A DNA stretch of 64,000 nt from an uncultured Clostridia bacterium (GTDB lineage: Bacteria; Bacillota; Clostridia; TANB77; CAG-508): positions 23,035-87,034 of the forward strand of contig CALWZW010000004.1 in NCBI GenBank assembly GCA_944386135.1. Reading direction: 5' to 3'. The position numbers and the translations under genes were made by a program. The first letter of the stretch is position 1, and the number at the start of each line of letters is the position of its first letter. Of this stretch, positions 1 to 8,457 are shown piece after piece. The notes beneath the pieces are model-generated. The model made no database searches and was not told the origin of the DNA. It saw only the letters and a program-made list of their open reading frames with translations.

Positions 1-136
1 CTCCTTTCTTTTTTATTTTGATATTATTATTTGTAAAAATCGTATTCTTTATTCTTGAGCACATATTTTTTATCAGTTTGTGCAAAATATTAGCATATTT
101 GTTTTACAATACTTGTTTTTCAAAATGGAGGTTTTT

Positions 137-418
137 ATGAATACAATTGTTAATATTTATAGTGATAAAATCGGAGAAATTTCAAGATTTTTATCAAGTT
201 TTTATAAGAAAAATATTTTTCTTCCTAATGATTTAAAGTGGGAAAAAATTTTTGAAAATCCTATAGAAATAGCTGACATTATCGGAACTTTTATTGACAA
301 TAAAGATGCATATAAAATTAATATGTGGATTAGTTTGGATCAAGGTGCCTTTATAAATGTAACTGAAAATAACGCTGACAAATTAATAAGGTATCTTTAT
401 GAAAGATACCCTTACTAA
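137..418 (+). CDS. Small protein of unknown function (93 aa)
   Basis: I chose the ATG at 137 because a GGAGG lies just upstream (about 126-130); the longer open frame back to 80 has no ribosome site. The product is a soluble-looking 93-residue protein with no signal peptide or membrane segment. It has a mixed alpha/beta appearance and a C-terminal helix ending in an aromatic, basic tail (YLYERYPY). No family recognised. It converges on the zinc-ribbon gene at 424. Confidence 0.6.
   Translation: MNTIVNIYSDKIGEISRFLSSFYKKNIFLPNDLKWEKIFENPIEIADIIGTFIDNKDAYKINMWISLDQGAFINVTENNADKLIRYLYERYPY
390..410 (+). terminator. Short hairpin overlapping the end of the first gene
   Basis: An 8-bp perfect stem (GGTATCTT / AAGATACC) with a 5-base loop lies inside the last codons of the 137-418 gene and between convergent genes. 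There is no long T-run, so termination is a guess. Confidence 0.3.
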
Positions 419-423
419 TTTAA

Positions 424-858
424 TTATTCATTTTCTTCTTTTTTTATTTCTTCTTCCTCTTTGCTTTCTTCTTGTTGTTCACTTTTTTCTTCTTCCTTTT
501 CTTGTTTGAATCCGCAATTAGGACAGTAATTTGCACTTATTTCTATTTCTGCATAGCAATTTTTGCATTGTCTTTTCTCATTTAATTTTAATATTTCATT
601 TTTGCAATTTACTATTTTATCTGATAAGATTTGTATTTCTTCACATCTTTGATTTAATTCTTCTAAATCTGTTTTTTCACCTTTTACAAATTTTTCATAT
701 ACATATTCACCAATTTCTATATATATATCTTTTATATCTCCTTTATATTCATTAATTTGCATTTTAATTTTTGTTTCTTTTGCAATTTTTGATGTTTTTT
801 CGGCTGTAAATTTATATGTTTTGCTTGCAGCATCTCCTATTTTCTCAAGTATTTCCAT
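424..858 (-). CDS. Zinc-ribbon protein with coiled-coil and acidic tail
   Basis: The 144-residue product has three parts: an N-terminal, lysine-rich amphipathic helix region (about 1-45), a central coiled coil (about 45-95), and a treble-clef/zinc-ribbon motif CKNC-x12-CPNC at about 98-117. It ends in a very acidic Glu/Lys tail. The architecture resembles cytosolic zinc-ribbon proteins of Firmicutes with no assigned role. ATG at 856-858 is preceded by a GGAGG-like site. It reads away from gpsA's start region on the same strand but with a gap, so it may be a separate unit. Confidence 0.7.
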   Translation of the reverse strand: MEILEKIGDAASKTYKFTAEKTSKIAKETKIKMQINEYKGDIKDIYIEIGEYVYEKFVKGEKTDLEELNQRCEEIQILSDKIVNCKNEILKLNEKRQCKNCYAEIEISANYCPNCGFKQEKEEEKSEQQEESKEEEEIKKEENE

Positions 859-924
859 ATCTTAATCCCTCCAATTTTCTTTAAGTATATTTTTCTTCAT
901 AACTAAAAAAATTATACAATTTTT

Positions 925-1911
925 TTAAAATTCTGATTTTTTGCCCCTAAGCATAAGTCTATTTACTGCTTCTTTTGGAGATAGATTATTATACAATATA
1001 TCATATACTGTATTTAAGATTGGCATATCAATTTTACATTTTTTCCCTAATTCATATGCAACTTCTATATTATCTATACTTTCTATTACCATTCCTACTT
1101 CTTTTCTTGCTTCTTCTATTGTTCTGCCTTGGCCTATTAACATTCCTGCTTTTCTATTTCTGCTATGTTCACTTAAGCAAGTTACAATTAAGTCTCCAAG
1201 TCCAGTTAGTCCATAAAATGTTTCTTTTTCTCCGCCAAGTGCTTCTCCAAGTTCTACTATTTCTTTTAGTCCTCTTGTTATTAAAGCTGCAAAGCTATTA
1301 TCTCCTAAATTTAATCCTGCTGCAACTCCTGCGCAAAATGCTATTATATTTTTTAAAGCGCCACCAAGTTCTACTCCTTTTACATCTTTACATGTATATA
1401 TTCTTAGTGATTTACTCATAAATTCTTCTTGTATCATATTATTTACATCATCATATTCCGATGCAATGACAAGTGCTGTTGGAATTTCTATTGAAACTTC
1501 TTCTGCATGGCTTGGTCCTGAAAGTACTGCAATTCTAGAATTTGGAAGTTCTTCTTTCATTACATCATCTAATGTTTTTAATGTTTCTTTTTCAAATCCT
1601 TTAGAACAAATTACAACTATTTGATTTGTTATGTATTGTTTATATTTTTTTACTGTATCACGTGTAAACTTTGAAGGTGTAACATGTAAGATAATGTCTG
1701 TTCCTTCTATTGCTTCTTCTAATGAATTAGTACAATATACATTTTCTGGTATTTTTGCTTTTGGTAAAAACTTACATTTTCTTTCATTGTTTATTAAGTT
1801 TTTTTCCTCTTCTGTAAATGACCATATTTTTATATTGTGTCCTATTAATCCTAAATTTATTGCAAGTGCGACTCCCCAACTTCCACTTCCTATTATGCAT
1901 ATATTTTTCAT
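925..1911 (-). CDS. gpsA: Glycerol-3-phosphate dehydrogenase [NAD(P)+]
   Basis: Reduces dihydroxyacetone phosphate to sn-glycerol 3-phosphate, the backbone for phospholipids; cytosolic. The 328-residue length fits the family. The N-terminal Rossmann motif GSGSWGVALA (about 8-17) and the substrate-site stretch KNIIAFCAGVAAGLNLGDN (about 187-205) are clear, followed by the GLGDLIVTC segment. Next on the same strand come plsY's upstream neighbours: der (4131) and plsY (2639) precede it, giving the common der-plsY-gpsA order of Clostridia. A hairpin separates it from plsY. Confidence 0.96.
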   Translation of the reverse strand: MKNICIIGSGSWGVALAINLGLIGHNIKIWSFTEEEKNLINNERKCKFLPKAKIPENVYCTNSLEEAIEGTDIILHVTPSKFTRDTVKKYKQYITNQIVVICSKGFEKETLKTLDDVMKEELPNSRIAVLSGPSHAEEVSIEIPTALVIASEYDDVNNMIQEEFMSKSLRIYTCKDVKGVELGGALKNIIAFCAGVAAGLNLGDNSFAALITRGLKEIVELGEALGGEKETFYGLTGLGDLIVTCLSEHSRNRKAGMLIGQGRTIEEARKEVGMVIESIDNIEVAYELGKKCKIDMPILNTVYDILYNNLSPKEAVNRLMLRGKKSEF

Positions 1912-1953
1912 CTTTACTATTCCTTTCTTATGTATTTTAGTTTATAAAAGTTA

Positions 1954-1989
1954 CTTCTATAAGCCTTTTTTATAGAGAACTTATAGAAG
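1954..1989 (-). terminator. Hairpin between plsY and gpsA
   Basis: A perfect 10-bp stem CTTCTATAAG / CTTATAGAAG lies in the plsY-gpsA gap. It could be a weak terminator or an mRNA-stabilising intercistronic hairpin; no long U-tract follows. Confidence 0.4.
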
Positions 1990-2009
1990 CAAAAATATTT
2001 TGATTTAAT

Positions 2010-2639
2010 TTATTTTTTGAATGATAATTTATTTTCTGTTCCCGATAATATTCTTTTTATATTTGCTCTGTGATTAAATATAACTATTAGTGCAAGTAAT
2101 ATGCTAAATATTATATAGTTACCACCTATTATAAAATATTCTCTTCCTACCTGACATATTACAAGTACTGGATAAAGAATTGCTGCTGTAACAGAACCTG
2201 CTGATACCATTCTTGTTACTGCCATAATAATAAGTGCAAATACTAAGCAAACAAGACCTATTTGCCAGTTAATACAAATTAATATTCCAAGTGAAGTTGC
2301 AACACCTTTTCCTCCTCTAAATTCAAAAAAGATTGGAAAAGTATGTCCTATTACAACTGCAAGTGCGGCAATTTGTACAAGTAAAGCTCCATCTACTCCT
2401 TCAATTATTTTATCTAAAAGACATGCTATAAGTATTGCTACTACACCTTTTAGTATATCACATACAAGCGTAATTGCAGCTGCTTTTTTTCCTACATTTC
2501 TTAGCATGTTTGTTGTTCCTGCATTTCCGCTTCCCTTATCTCTTACATCAAATCCTGCAAATTTTCTACTAAATATTACTGAAAAATTAATACTTCCTAT
2601 TGCATAAGCTAGTATCGCCATTATTATATAAATTGTCAT
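2010..2639 (-). CDS. plsY: Acyl-phosphate:glycerol-3-phosphate acyltransferase PlsY
   Basis: Membrane enzyme that moves an acyl group from acyl phosphate to glycerol 3-phosphate, the first committed step of phospholipid synthesis, directly using GpsA's product. The 209 residues hold about five to six membrane segments. Signature motifs are visible: GSINFSVI near residue 16, the loop DKGSGNAGTTNMLRN (about 35-49), and HTFPIFFEFRGGKGVATSLG (about 98-117). It sits between der and gpsA. Ribosome site GGGAGG lies just before the ATG. Confidence 0.96.
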   Translation of the reverse strand: MTIYIIMAILAYAIGSINFSVIFSRKFAGFDVRDKGSGNAGTTNMLRNVGKKAAAITLVCDILKGVVAILIACLLDKIIEGVDGALLVQIAALAVVIGHTFPIFFEFRGGKGVATSLGILICINWQIGLVCLVFALIIMAVTRMVSAGSVTAAILYPVLVICQVGREYFIIGGNYIIFSILLALIVIFNHRANIKRILSGTENKLSFKK

Positions 2640-2683
2640 TTTTATTCCTCCCTTTTTTAAATTACTTTTTTATACATAATACG

Positions 2684-2808
2684 TAGAATAAAAAGAATTG
2701 TGCTTTTGGCTAGGCGTTCAAAAAAGAAATACCGGAAGCGTACTTGTTGTACGCTGAGGATTTTCTTTTGAAGAACAACAACGCCAAAACGCAATTATTT
2801 TTATTCTA
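2684..2808. repeat. Long imperfect inverted repeat (hairpin element)
   Basis: Outer arms of about 26 bp (left 2684-2710, right 2783-2808) are near-perfect inverted copies. Inside, another weak inverted pair surrounds a central hairpin GCGTAC-TTGTT-GTACGC at 2738-2753. The right arm runs a few bases past the der stop codon. The right half (GGATTTTCTTTTG...AAAACGCAATTATTT) recurs at 57413-57456 and a remnant at about 49572-49587, so this is a dispersed MITE/REP-like unit. Confidence 0.7.
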
Positions 2809-4131
2809 ATTCGTCTTTCTTTTCTCTAGCAACAATCTTAATCGGCGTTCCTGTCATTTTAAATTCTTTTCTTATATGATTTATTAAGTATCTTTCATAA
2901 GAGAAATGAAAAATATCTTTGTTATTTACAAATATTATAAATGTCGGTGGTTTTGTGCTTGCTTGTGTTACATATAATATTTTAAGTCTTCTTCCCTTGT
3001 CTGTTGGTGGTTGAGTTATTGCTATTGCTTCATTTATTACTTGATTTAGCATTCCTGTTGGCACTCTCATGCTATTGTATTTATTTACTTCATTAATCAT
3101 TTCGAATAACTTATTTACCCTTTGTCCTGTTTTGGCCGATATAAATATTATAGGTGCATAGCTTAAATATGCTAATTTTTGATAAATGTCTTTTTTGAAA
3201 TTTTCTAATGTATGATTATCTTTTTCTACTTCATCCCATTTATTTACAACTATTATTATTCCTTTTCCTGCTTCGTGAGCTTCTCCTGCAATTTTTGTAT
3301 CTTGGTCTGTTATTCCGTTCTGTTGCATCAATCATAAGTAAACATACGTCTGCTCTTTCTATTGCAAGCATAGTTCTTATAATACTATATCTTTCTATAT
3401 TATCTTTTATTTTATTCTTTCTTCTAAGTCCCGCAGTATCAATAAATATATATTTTCCATATTCATTTTCAAAAGGTGAGTCAATTGCATCTCTCGTAGT
3501 TCCTGCTATGTCACTAACTATAACTCTATTAGTTCCTAAAATCTTATTTACAAGTGATGATTTTCCAACATTTGGCTTTCCGAATTAATGCAACTTTTAC
3601 AATATCTTCTTCGTTTTCTTCTTCGTCTTGATTCGGAAATTTTTTATATATTTCATCTAATACATCTCCTATTCCTGATGCATTTACTGAAGATACTGCA
3701 AAAGGTTCTCCTATTCCTAAATTATAGAATTCATATATGTCATTATTGGTATTTCCGAAATTATCTGACTTATTGCATACAAGAACTATTGGTTTTTTTG
3801 ATTTTCTAAGTAATATACTTATTTCTTTATCCGCTTCTGTTACTCCTTGTTTTATATCTGTTACAAATACTATTACATCTGCTATATCTATAGCAATTTC
3901 TACCTGTTCTCTCATACTTGTTTCAATTATACTATCTGATTTTTCTTCTATTCCTGCCGTATCTACTAAAGTAAAACTTTTTCCTCTCCAATTTGTATCT
4001 GCATATATTCTATCTCTTGTAACTCCGGGTTTATCTTCTACTATTGATATTTTTTCTCCTATTATATAATTAAAAAAAGTTGATTTTCCAACATTTGGTC
4101 TTCCTACTATTGCAACAATTGGTTTTGCCAC
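2801..4131 (-). CDS. der: Ribosome-assembly GTPase Der, with two +1 shifts
   Basis: Double GTPase needed for 50S ribosome assembly. The first G domain starts at [18 protein letters not shown] with DTAGIEE and NKSD; the second has [17 protein letters not shown] and NKWD; a C-terminal KH-like domain follows. The reading frame is broken twice, at 3579-3582 (right at the Gly that opens the second P-loop) and 3314-3317. Removing one C at each site gives 442 residues, the normal family length. Zero-frame reading of the first site stops within 12 codons. As an essential single-copy gene it is unlikely to be dead. Confidence 0.93.
3314..3317 (-). other. +1 shift site CGGA (Gly) in der, site 2
   Basis: Coding strand reads GAA-C-GGA-ATA-ACA-GAC. 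Skipping C3317 gives [16 protein letters not shown], the conserved Der/EngA stretch. Confidence 0.93.
3579..3582 (-). other. +1 shift site CGGA (Gly) in der, site 1
   Basis: Coding strand reads ATT-C-GGA-AAG-CCA-AAT. Skipping C3582 gives [13 protein letters not shown], the canonical second P-loop. Confidence 0.93.
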
Positions 4132-4155
4132 TTTCTCACTCCCTTTCTTCTAAAT

Positions 4156-4654
4156 TTAATATGTTATCTTTCCTTCTAGCAATTCATCATTTTTTATCCA
4201 CTCTTCTACACTTATTGTTTTATATTCGTTTTTCCCTGTTCTTACTATTACTTGCTTTATTCCCGCATTTATTATCATTTTTTTACAAAGCTGACAAGAG
4301 TCTGCGTTTTCTTCATATTCTCCTGTGTCTTTTCTAATTCCTGCTAAATAAAGTGTAGAGTCTATCATGTCTTTTCTTGATGCACTTATTATTGCATTTT
4401 GTTCTGCATGTACTGATCTGCATGCATCATATCCTCCGATGCCTCATATCTGGAAGTATTTTCTTTTTAGTACAATATCCAAGGTCTATACAGTTTTTTC
4501 TCCCTCTTGGTGCTCCAGTATATCCTGTTGCAATTATTTCGTCATTTTTTACTATTATACATCCATAGTTTTTTCTAAGACAAGTTCCTCTACCTGCAAC
4601 CGCTTCTGCAATTGATAAATAATACTCTACTTTATCTACTCTTTTTCCCTCCAT
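4156..4654 (-). CDS. comEB: dCMP/cytidine deaminase family protein (ComEB-like), with one +1 shift
   Basis: Zinc-dependent deaminase, most like deoxycytidylate deaminase (dCMP to dUMP, feeding dTMP synthesis). N-terminal part carries GRGTCLRKNYGCIIVKND and GYTGAPRG; the catalytic VHAEQNAI (His-Ala-Glu) and SCQLCKKMI (second and third zinc ligands) follow. The frame breaks at 4435-4438, between the two halves; skipping the C yields 165 residues, normal for the family. Without the shift the protein stops before its active site. A strong terminator lies downstream of the rubredoxin/rubrerythrin pair at its upstream side... the gene itself follows rubrerythrin and rubredoxin on the same strand. 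Confidence 0.88.
4435..4438 (-). other. +1 shift site CGGA (Gly) in comEB
   Basis: Coding strand reads CAT-C-GGA-GGA-TAT. Skipping C4438 gives DMRH-GGYDACRSVHAEQN and joins the zinc site to the N-terminal half. Confidence 0.92.
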
Positions 4655-4715
4655 ATCTTCTCCTTTTTTATGTTTGTTATTATATCATACATCCAATTTT
4701 TTAACAAGCATTTTT

Positions 4716-4748
4716 AAAGCCTGATAAGTTTTCTTCTTATCAGGCTTT
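4716..4748 (-). terminator. Rho-independent terminator after rubredoxin
   Basis: Perfect 13-bp stem AAAGCCTGATAAG / CTTATCAGGCTTT with an 7-base loop, flanked by T/A runs on both sides, placed just after the rubredoxin stop on the minus strand. Confidence 0.85.
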
Positions 4749-4754
4749 TTGTTT

Positions 4755-4895
4755 TTATTCTTCTACTTTTTTGAACATAGATTTAGGAACTCCACATAAA
4801 GGACATACCCATGTATCTGGTAAATCTTCAAATTTCACTTCTTCTGTTGCATCATCATAGATATATCCGCATACTGTACATACATATTTATTCAT
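4755..4895 (-). CDS. Rubredoxin
   Basis: A 46-residue one-iron electron carrier. Two CxxC motifs are visible: [14 protein letters not shown] at the N-terminus and [13 protein letters not shown] near the C-terminus, with the usual aromatic residues around the iron site. Ribosome site AAGGAG lies before the ATG. It sits 24 bases downstream of rubrerythrin on the same strand and likely donates electrons to it for peroxide reduction in this anaerobe. Too short for most ORF callers' cut-offs. Confidence 0.95.
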   Translation of the reverse strand: MNKYVCTVCGYIYDDATEEVKFEDLPDTWVCPLCGVPKSMFKKVEE

Positions 4896-4919
4896 GCTTT
4901 ATTCTCCTTTTTATAAATT

Positions 4920-5459
4920 TTAATAATTTTCTGCTTTTATTTCAAAATAAGCTTTTGCGTGGCTACATACTGGGCAAATTTCTGGAGCAGACTTTCCAAT
5001 TACGATATGTCCGCAATTTCTACATTTCCAAATTCTGTCTCCATCTTTAGAAAATACTAGTCCTTCTTTTACATTTTCTAGTAATTTTAAATATCTTGCT
5101 TCATGCTCTTTTTCTATTTTTCCAACTTCTTCAAAAAGATAAGCTATATGGTCAAATCCTTCTTCTTTTGCTTCTTTAGCCATTCTGTCATACATATCTG
5201 TCCATTCATAGTTTTCACCAGCAGCTGCTGCTTTTAGGTTTTCTTCTGTTGAGGCAATGTCTCCTCCGTTTAAAAGTTTAAACCACATTTTAGCATGTTC
5301 TTTTTCATTATTTGCTGTTTCTTCAAATAATGCAGCTATTTGCTCATATCCTTCTTTTTTTGCTTTACTTGCAAAATATGTGTATTTATTTCTTGCTTGA
5401 GATTCTCCTGCAAAAGCTTCCATTAAGTTTTTCTCTGTTTTTGATCCTTTTAATTCCAT
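4920..5459 (-). CDS. Rubrerythrin
   Basis: Peroxide-reducing, non-haem di-iron protein. The N-terminal ferritin-like four-helix domain (1-~140) shows the EExxH-type ligand helices: [23 protein letters not shown], and [14 protein letters not shown]. The C-terminal rubredoxin-like domain has CRNCGH and [13 protein letters not shown] (about 141-175). Length 179 is typical. Forms an oxidative-stress unit with the rubredoxin immediately downstream. A good GGAGG ribosome site precedes the ATG. Confidence 0.96.
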   Translation of the reverse strand: MELKGSKTEKNLMEAFAGESQARNKYTYFASKAKKEGYEQIAALFEETANNEKEHAKMWFKLLNGGDIASTEENLKAAAAGENYEWTDMYDRMAKEAKEEGFDHIAYLFEEVGKIEKEHEARYLKLLENVKEGLVFSKDGDRIWKCRNCGHIVIGKSAPEICPVCSHAKAYFEIKAENY

Positions 5460-5620
5460 TAATATTACCTCCTATAATTTAATCTCTGTTGCTATTTTTA
5501 TATCATATTTTCACCTTAAAATCAAGCTTATTTTGTTTTTTCATAAAATCTTATTATTTTTTTAGTTTTTATGATATAATATTTTTAGCAAAAATAATTT
5601 TTTTATTATACGGAGGTTTT

Positions 5621-6010
5621 ATGGTAGATTTAGACAAATTAATTAAAGTAGCAAAAGATGTTCGCGAGAGGGCTTATGTTCCTTATTCTGGATTTAAAGT
5701 TGGTTGTGCATTACTTACAAAAAATGGTAAAATTTTTTCAGGTTGTAATGTTGAGAATCATGGTATAATGGCAATATGTGCAGAAAGAGTTGCTTTTTGC
5801 AAAGCTATTTCTGAAGGAGAAAAAGATTTTGAAGCTTTACTTGTTATAGGTGGTAAAGATGATTTAATATATACAACTCCTTGTGGATACTGCAGACAAT
5901 TTATATCTGAATTTTGCCAAAAAGATTTTCCAATTTATATGTACTATGGCGATAATAAACTTGACAAGAAAACTTTGGAAGAACTACTTCCAGATAATTT
6001 TAATTTATAG
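5621..6010 (+). CDS. cdd: Cytidine deaminase
   Basis: Deaminates cytidine/deoxycytidine to uridine in pyrimidine salvage. ATG at 5621 is chosen because GGAGG lies at 5611-5615; the longer upstream open frame is AT-rich noncoding. The 129-residue product shows YVPYSGFKVG, the substrate loop NVENHG, the catalytic CAERVAF (Cys-Ala-Glu) and the zinc pair TPCGYCRQF. A TATAAT at 5575-5580 is a plausible -10. It stands alone, divergent from rubrerythrin. Confidence 0.95.
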   Translation: MVDLDKLIKVAKDVRERAYVPYSGFKVGCALLTKNGKIFSGCNVENHGIMAICAERVAFCKAISEGEKDFEALLVIGGKDDLIYTTPCGYCRQFISEFCQKDFPIYMYYGDNKLDKKTLEELLPDNFNL

Positions 6011-6087
6011 TTTTTATACAAATAATTCACTTATGATTTCCTCCTTACATATTATGTATTATACACAATATATAAGGAGGATTTAAA

Positions 6088-6438
6088 ATGTGTAATTGCA
6101 GACGTAGAAAATGTTGCTGTCTATATAACACATGTAATGATGATGACAAGCATTTATATGAGACTTTATGTAATAATATGACATGCAATAATAATAATTA
6201 CAATAATAATTGTAGCTGCGGATTTGATGAAGATGAAGATGTATTTCCTTCAAACCCAATGTTTGGTCAAAGTTATGTGCCTTTTCAAACTATGAATCAA
6301 ACTTACATGCCTTGTTCTGGTTTAGAGAAAGGTACTATTTTCCCTGAGCTTGTTAGTGAATACTGTCCTGGTCAATCAATGGAGGAAATTCAATATATTG
6401 CAGATACAAATACAATAAAGGAGGGCTGTAACAGATGA
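6088..6438 (+). CDS. cotJA: Spore-coat protein CotJA-like
   Basis: First gene of a cotJ-type operon. The 116 residues have a Cys- and Asn-rich N-terminal half (RRRKCCC, CNDDD, repeated Asn) that is longer than the usual CotJA. The C-terminal half matches the family: PCSGLEKGTIFPELVSEY...GQSMEEIQYI. Ribosome site AAGGAGG sits 8 bases before ATG. The stop overlaps the next start. Expected to be made in the mother cell during sporulation and to join the coat. The extended Cys-rich N-terminus is unusual. Confidence 0.85.
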   Translation: MCNCRRRKCCCLYNTCNDDDKHLYETLCNNMTCNNNNYNNNCSCGFDEDEDVFPSNPMFGQSYVPFQTMNQTYMPCSGLEKGTIFPELVSEYCPGQSMEEIQYIADTNTIKEGCNR

Positions 6439-6770
6439 GTAATAATTTTCAAAGTTATGAATGTTCAAGTGATGCAATTGACGTTATAGAAAGTAGAATT
6501 AACAGCTCTTGCCAAGATAATAATGAAACACGTGCTGAAATGTTAAAGAAAATTAAATGCTATAATTTTGCAGTAATAGAACTTGGATTATATTTAGATA
6601 CTCATCCTGATGATGAAAGAGCTATTTGCTTGCATAATAGCTATTCAAAGACTCTTAAAGAGTTAAAAGATAAGTATCAAAAAGTTTATGGCCCGCTTAG
6701 TATCTTCTATCCATGTAATAAATGGCGTTGGCTTGAAGAACCTTGGCCATGGGAAGGAGGTATCTTCTAA
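6435..6770 (+). CDS. cotJB: Spore-coat protein CotJB
   Basis: Middle gene of the cotJ operon, overlapping cotJA by 4 bases (ATGA). The 111 residues fit CotJB: helix KIKCYNFAVIELGLYLDTHPDDERA and the C-terminal aromatic motif YGPLSIFYPCNKWRWLEEPWPWEG. In Bacillus, CotJB and CotJC form part of the inner coat. Confidence 0.92.
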   Translation: MSNNFQSYECSSDAIDVIESRINSSCQDNNETRAEMLKKIKCYNFAVIELGLYLDTHPDDERAICLHNSYSKTLKELKDKYQKVYGPLSIFYPCNKWRWLEEPWPWEGGIF

Positions 6771-7459
6771 TGTGGACTTATAATAAAATGTTAGAATATC
6801 CTATAAATATAAAGGAAACAAATACTGAGCTTGCTAAAAATATAATATCTCAATATGGTGGTCCTGATGGTGAGCTTGCCGCTTCTCTTAGATATCTATC
6901 TCAAAGATTTGGAATGCCAGACCAAAAATCAAAAGCTATTTTAAATGATGTGGGCACAGAAGAACTTGCTCATTTAGAAATGGTTGGAACTATTGTGCAC
7001 CAATTAGTAAGAAATGCTTCTATTGAGGAGATTGAAGCTGGTGGTCTTTCTCCATATTATACAGACCACGGCTTAGGTGTATATCCTCAAGCAGCATCAG
7101 GTATGCCTTTTAATGCAACTTGTCTTGCCGTAAAAGGTGACCCTATAGCTGACCTTCAGGAGGATTTAGCTGCTGAACAAAAAGCTCGTGCAACTTATGA
7201 AAAATTAATTGATTTATGTAGAGATTATCCAGATGTTGTTGACCCTCTTAAGTTTTTAAGAGAAAGAGAAATTGTTCACTTCCAAAGATTTGGAGAAGCT
7301 TTAAGAGGTGTTCAAGAAAAGCTTGCAACAAAGAAATTTTATATGGATAGCAATAATCCGATGTTTACAAATAATCAAAATAGCTCATCAATGAATAATT
7401 GTAATATGCAAAATATGAACATGAATACAAATTATAATTCTTGTGGTTGTGGAAGATAA
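6770..7459 (+). CDS. cotJC: Spore-coat protein CotJC (manganese-catalase family)
   Basis: The ATG at 6770 overlaps the cotJB stop (TAATG), and GGAAGGAGG lies upstream; the in-frame ATG at 6743 is within cotJB and rejected. The 229-residue product starts MWTYNKMLEYP and carries the di-manganese ligand helices of the catalase fold: ELAASLRYLSQRF, GTEELAHLEMV and AEQKARATYEKL...EREIVHFQRFG. The tail after about residue 195 is Asn/Met-rich and ends in CGCGR. A terminator follows. Confidence 0.94.
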   Translation: MWTYNKMLEYPINIKETNTELAKNIISQYGGPDGELAASLRYLSQRFGMPDQKSKAILNDVGTEELAHLEMVGTIVHQLVRNASIEEIEAGGLSPYYTDHGLGVYPQAASGMPFNATCLAVKGDPIADLQEDLAAEQKARATYEKLIDLCRDYPDVVDPLKFLREREIVHFQRFGEALRGVQEKLATKKFYMDSNNPMFTNNQNSSSMNNCNMQNMNMNTNYNSCGCGR

Positions 7460-7476
7460 ATTTTTATATAATATAT

Positions 7477-7507
7477 AAAAGACATCCTAAAGCTTAGGGT
7501 GTCTTTT
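7477..7507 (+). terminator. Terminator of the cotJ operon
   Basis: Stem AAAAGACATCCTAA / TTAGGGTGTCTTTT (one G-U pair) with a 3-base loop, followed by a T-rich stretch. Confidence 0.85.
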
Positions 7508-7580
7508 CTTGAAATTATTAGCTAATAACAAACTAGCACTTATTTTCATAATATACAATAAAAAGAATGGAGGTTATTTT

Positions 7581-8105
7581 ATGTGCTCTATATGTAATAA
7601 TATATTTAAAATATTAATTGCAACTTTAATCCTTACTTTCGTAATAGTTCTAGTAATTGTTATTGTAAATTTTCAAAATGTCGATAAATCGCCTAATATT
7701 CTTGTTTCTATTGCAAGACCTGGAGATAATGTAACTCTTGGAACTACAACAATTAAATTTAGTCAAAATGAAATTATAGAAGGAACTGCAATTAGTCATG
7801 AAGAAGGTAGTGATGAAATAAATATAAATGAAACTGGTATATATCAGATATCTTATCAGTTATTTGGTGTTCAAGATGTAACAGGTACTTTTAATTTTAA
7901 TGCTGTTTTATTAGTAAATAATCAGCCATTAAACGACACTTTTAATCAATCCCCTGTAATAAGAAATAGTACAAGTAACAGAATGACTTTGACAAGTACA
8001 GTTATTTTAAGGCTTCAAGCAGGCGATATCCTAAAATTAGAAGGAGTTTCTATTGAAGATATAAGGTATGATAACGCAAGAATTGATATAGAAAAAATAG
8101 GTTAA
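7581..8105 (+). CDS. Membrane-anchored BclA/C1q-TNF-like protein
   Basis: I start at ATG 7581 (GGAGG at 7569-7573). The 174-residue product has one hydrophobic segment at about 10-32, then a beta-rich domain from about 40 to the end. Motifs such as ARPGDNVTLG, GIYQISYQLFG, AVLLVNNQPL and LRLQAGDILKLEG resemble the C1q/TNF-like C-terminal head of BclA exosporium proteins, but there is no collagen-like GXX region. Following the spore-coat operon, it may be a spore-surface protein. Role inferred from fold resemblance only. Confidence 0.6.
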   Translation: MCSICNNIFKILIATLILTFVIVLVIVIVNFQNVDKSPNILVSIARPGDNVTLGTTTIKFSQNEIIEGTAISHEEGSDEININETGIYQISYQLFGVQDVTGTFNFNAVLLVNNQPLNDTFNQSPVIRNSTSNRMTLTSTVILRLQAGDILKLEGVSIEDIRYDNARIDIEKIG

Positions 8106-8136
8106 AAAAGACATCCAGAATTTGGATGCCTTTTTA
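8106..8136 (+). terminator. Terminator between the BclA-like gene and rpmF
   Basis: Hairpin built on GACATCC...GGATGCC with A/T flanks on both sides, between convergent genes, so it could serve both strands. Confidence 0.75.
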
Positions 8137-8150
8137 TTGTATCTTTAAAC

Positions 8151-8339
8151 TTAAGCGTTTTCTTCATCAACTTTTACAGCTGGTTTTCCATTATAGTATC
8201 CACAGTTTGAACAAGCTCTATGTGGTAATACTGGTTCATGACAATGTGAGCAAGTCGCAATACTTGGTTTTTCAACTTTCCATGTAGATCTTCTTAATCC
8301 TGTTCTTGCTTTTGACCATCTTCTTTTTGGTTGTGCCAT
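8151..8339 (-). CDS. rpmF: Ribosomal protein L32
   Basis: 62-residue large-subunit protein. Starts MAQPKRRWSKARTGLRRS and has the zinc-ribbon Cys set CSHCHEPVLPHRACSNCGYYNGK, i.e. the four-cysteine C+ form. A clear GGAGG ribosome site precedes the ATG. Usually found with yceD/plsX; here it follows nothing obvious and is probably a single-gene unit. Confidence 0.96.
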   Translation of the reverse strand: MAQPKRRWSKARTGLRRSTWKVEKPSIATCSHCHEPVLPHRACSNCGYYNGKPAVKVDEENA

Positions 8340-8457
8340 CTCTAATTACCTCCTTTTTATTACGACTATCTATAATATGTTTATAATTAATTTCAGTCAT
8401 ATTTTAGTATTATACTAAAAAAATGTTCATTTGTCAATACTTAATTTCAACTTCAGC

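Noticed and set aside
975..1421. Long plus-strand hydrophobic frames opposite gpsA, spoIIE, topA and others
   Set aside because: Leu/Phe-rich translations of the antisense of AT-rich genes; no ribosome sites, and a real gene lies on the other strand.
2801..4131. der, topA, murG and others as pseudogenes
   Set aside because: Every break is the same single C before Gly, the flanking sequence is perfectly conserved, and many genes are essential. Random decay would give mixed indels and stops.
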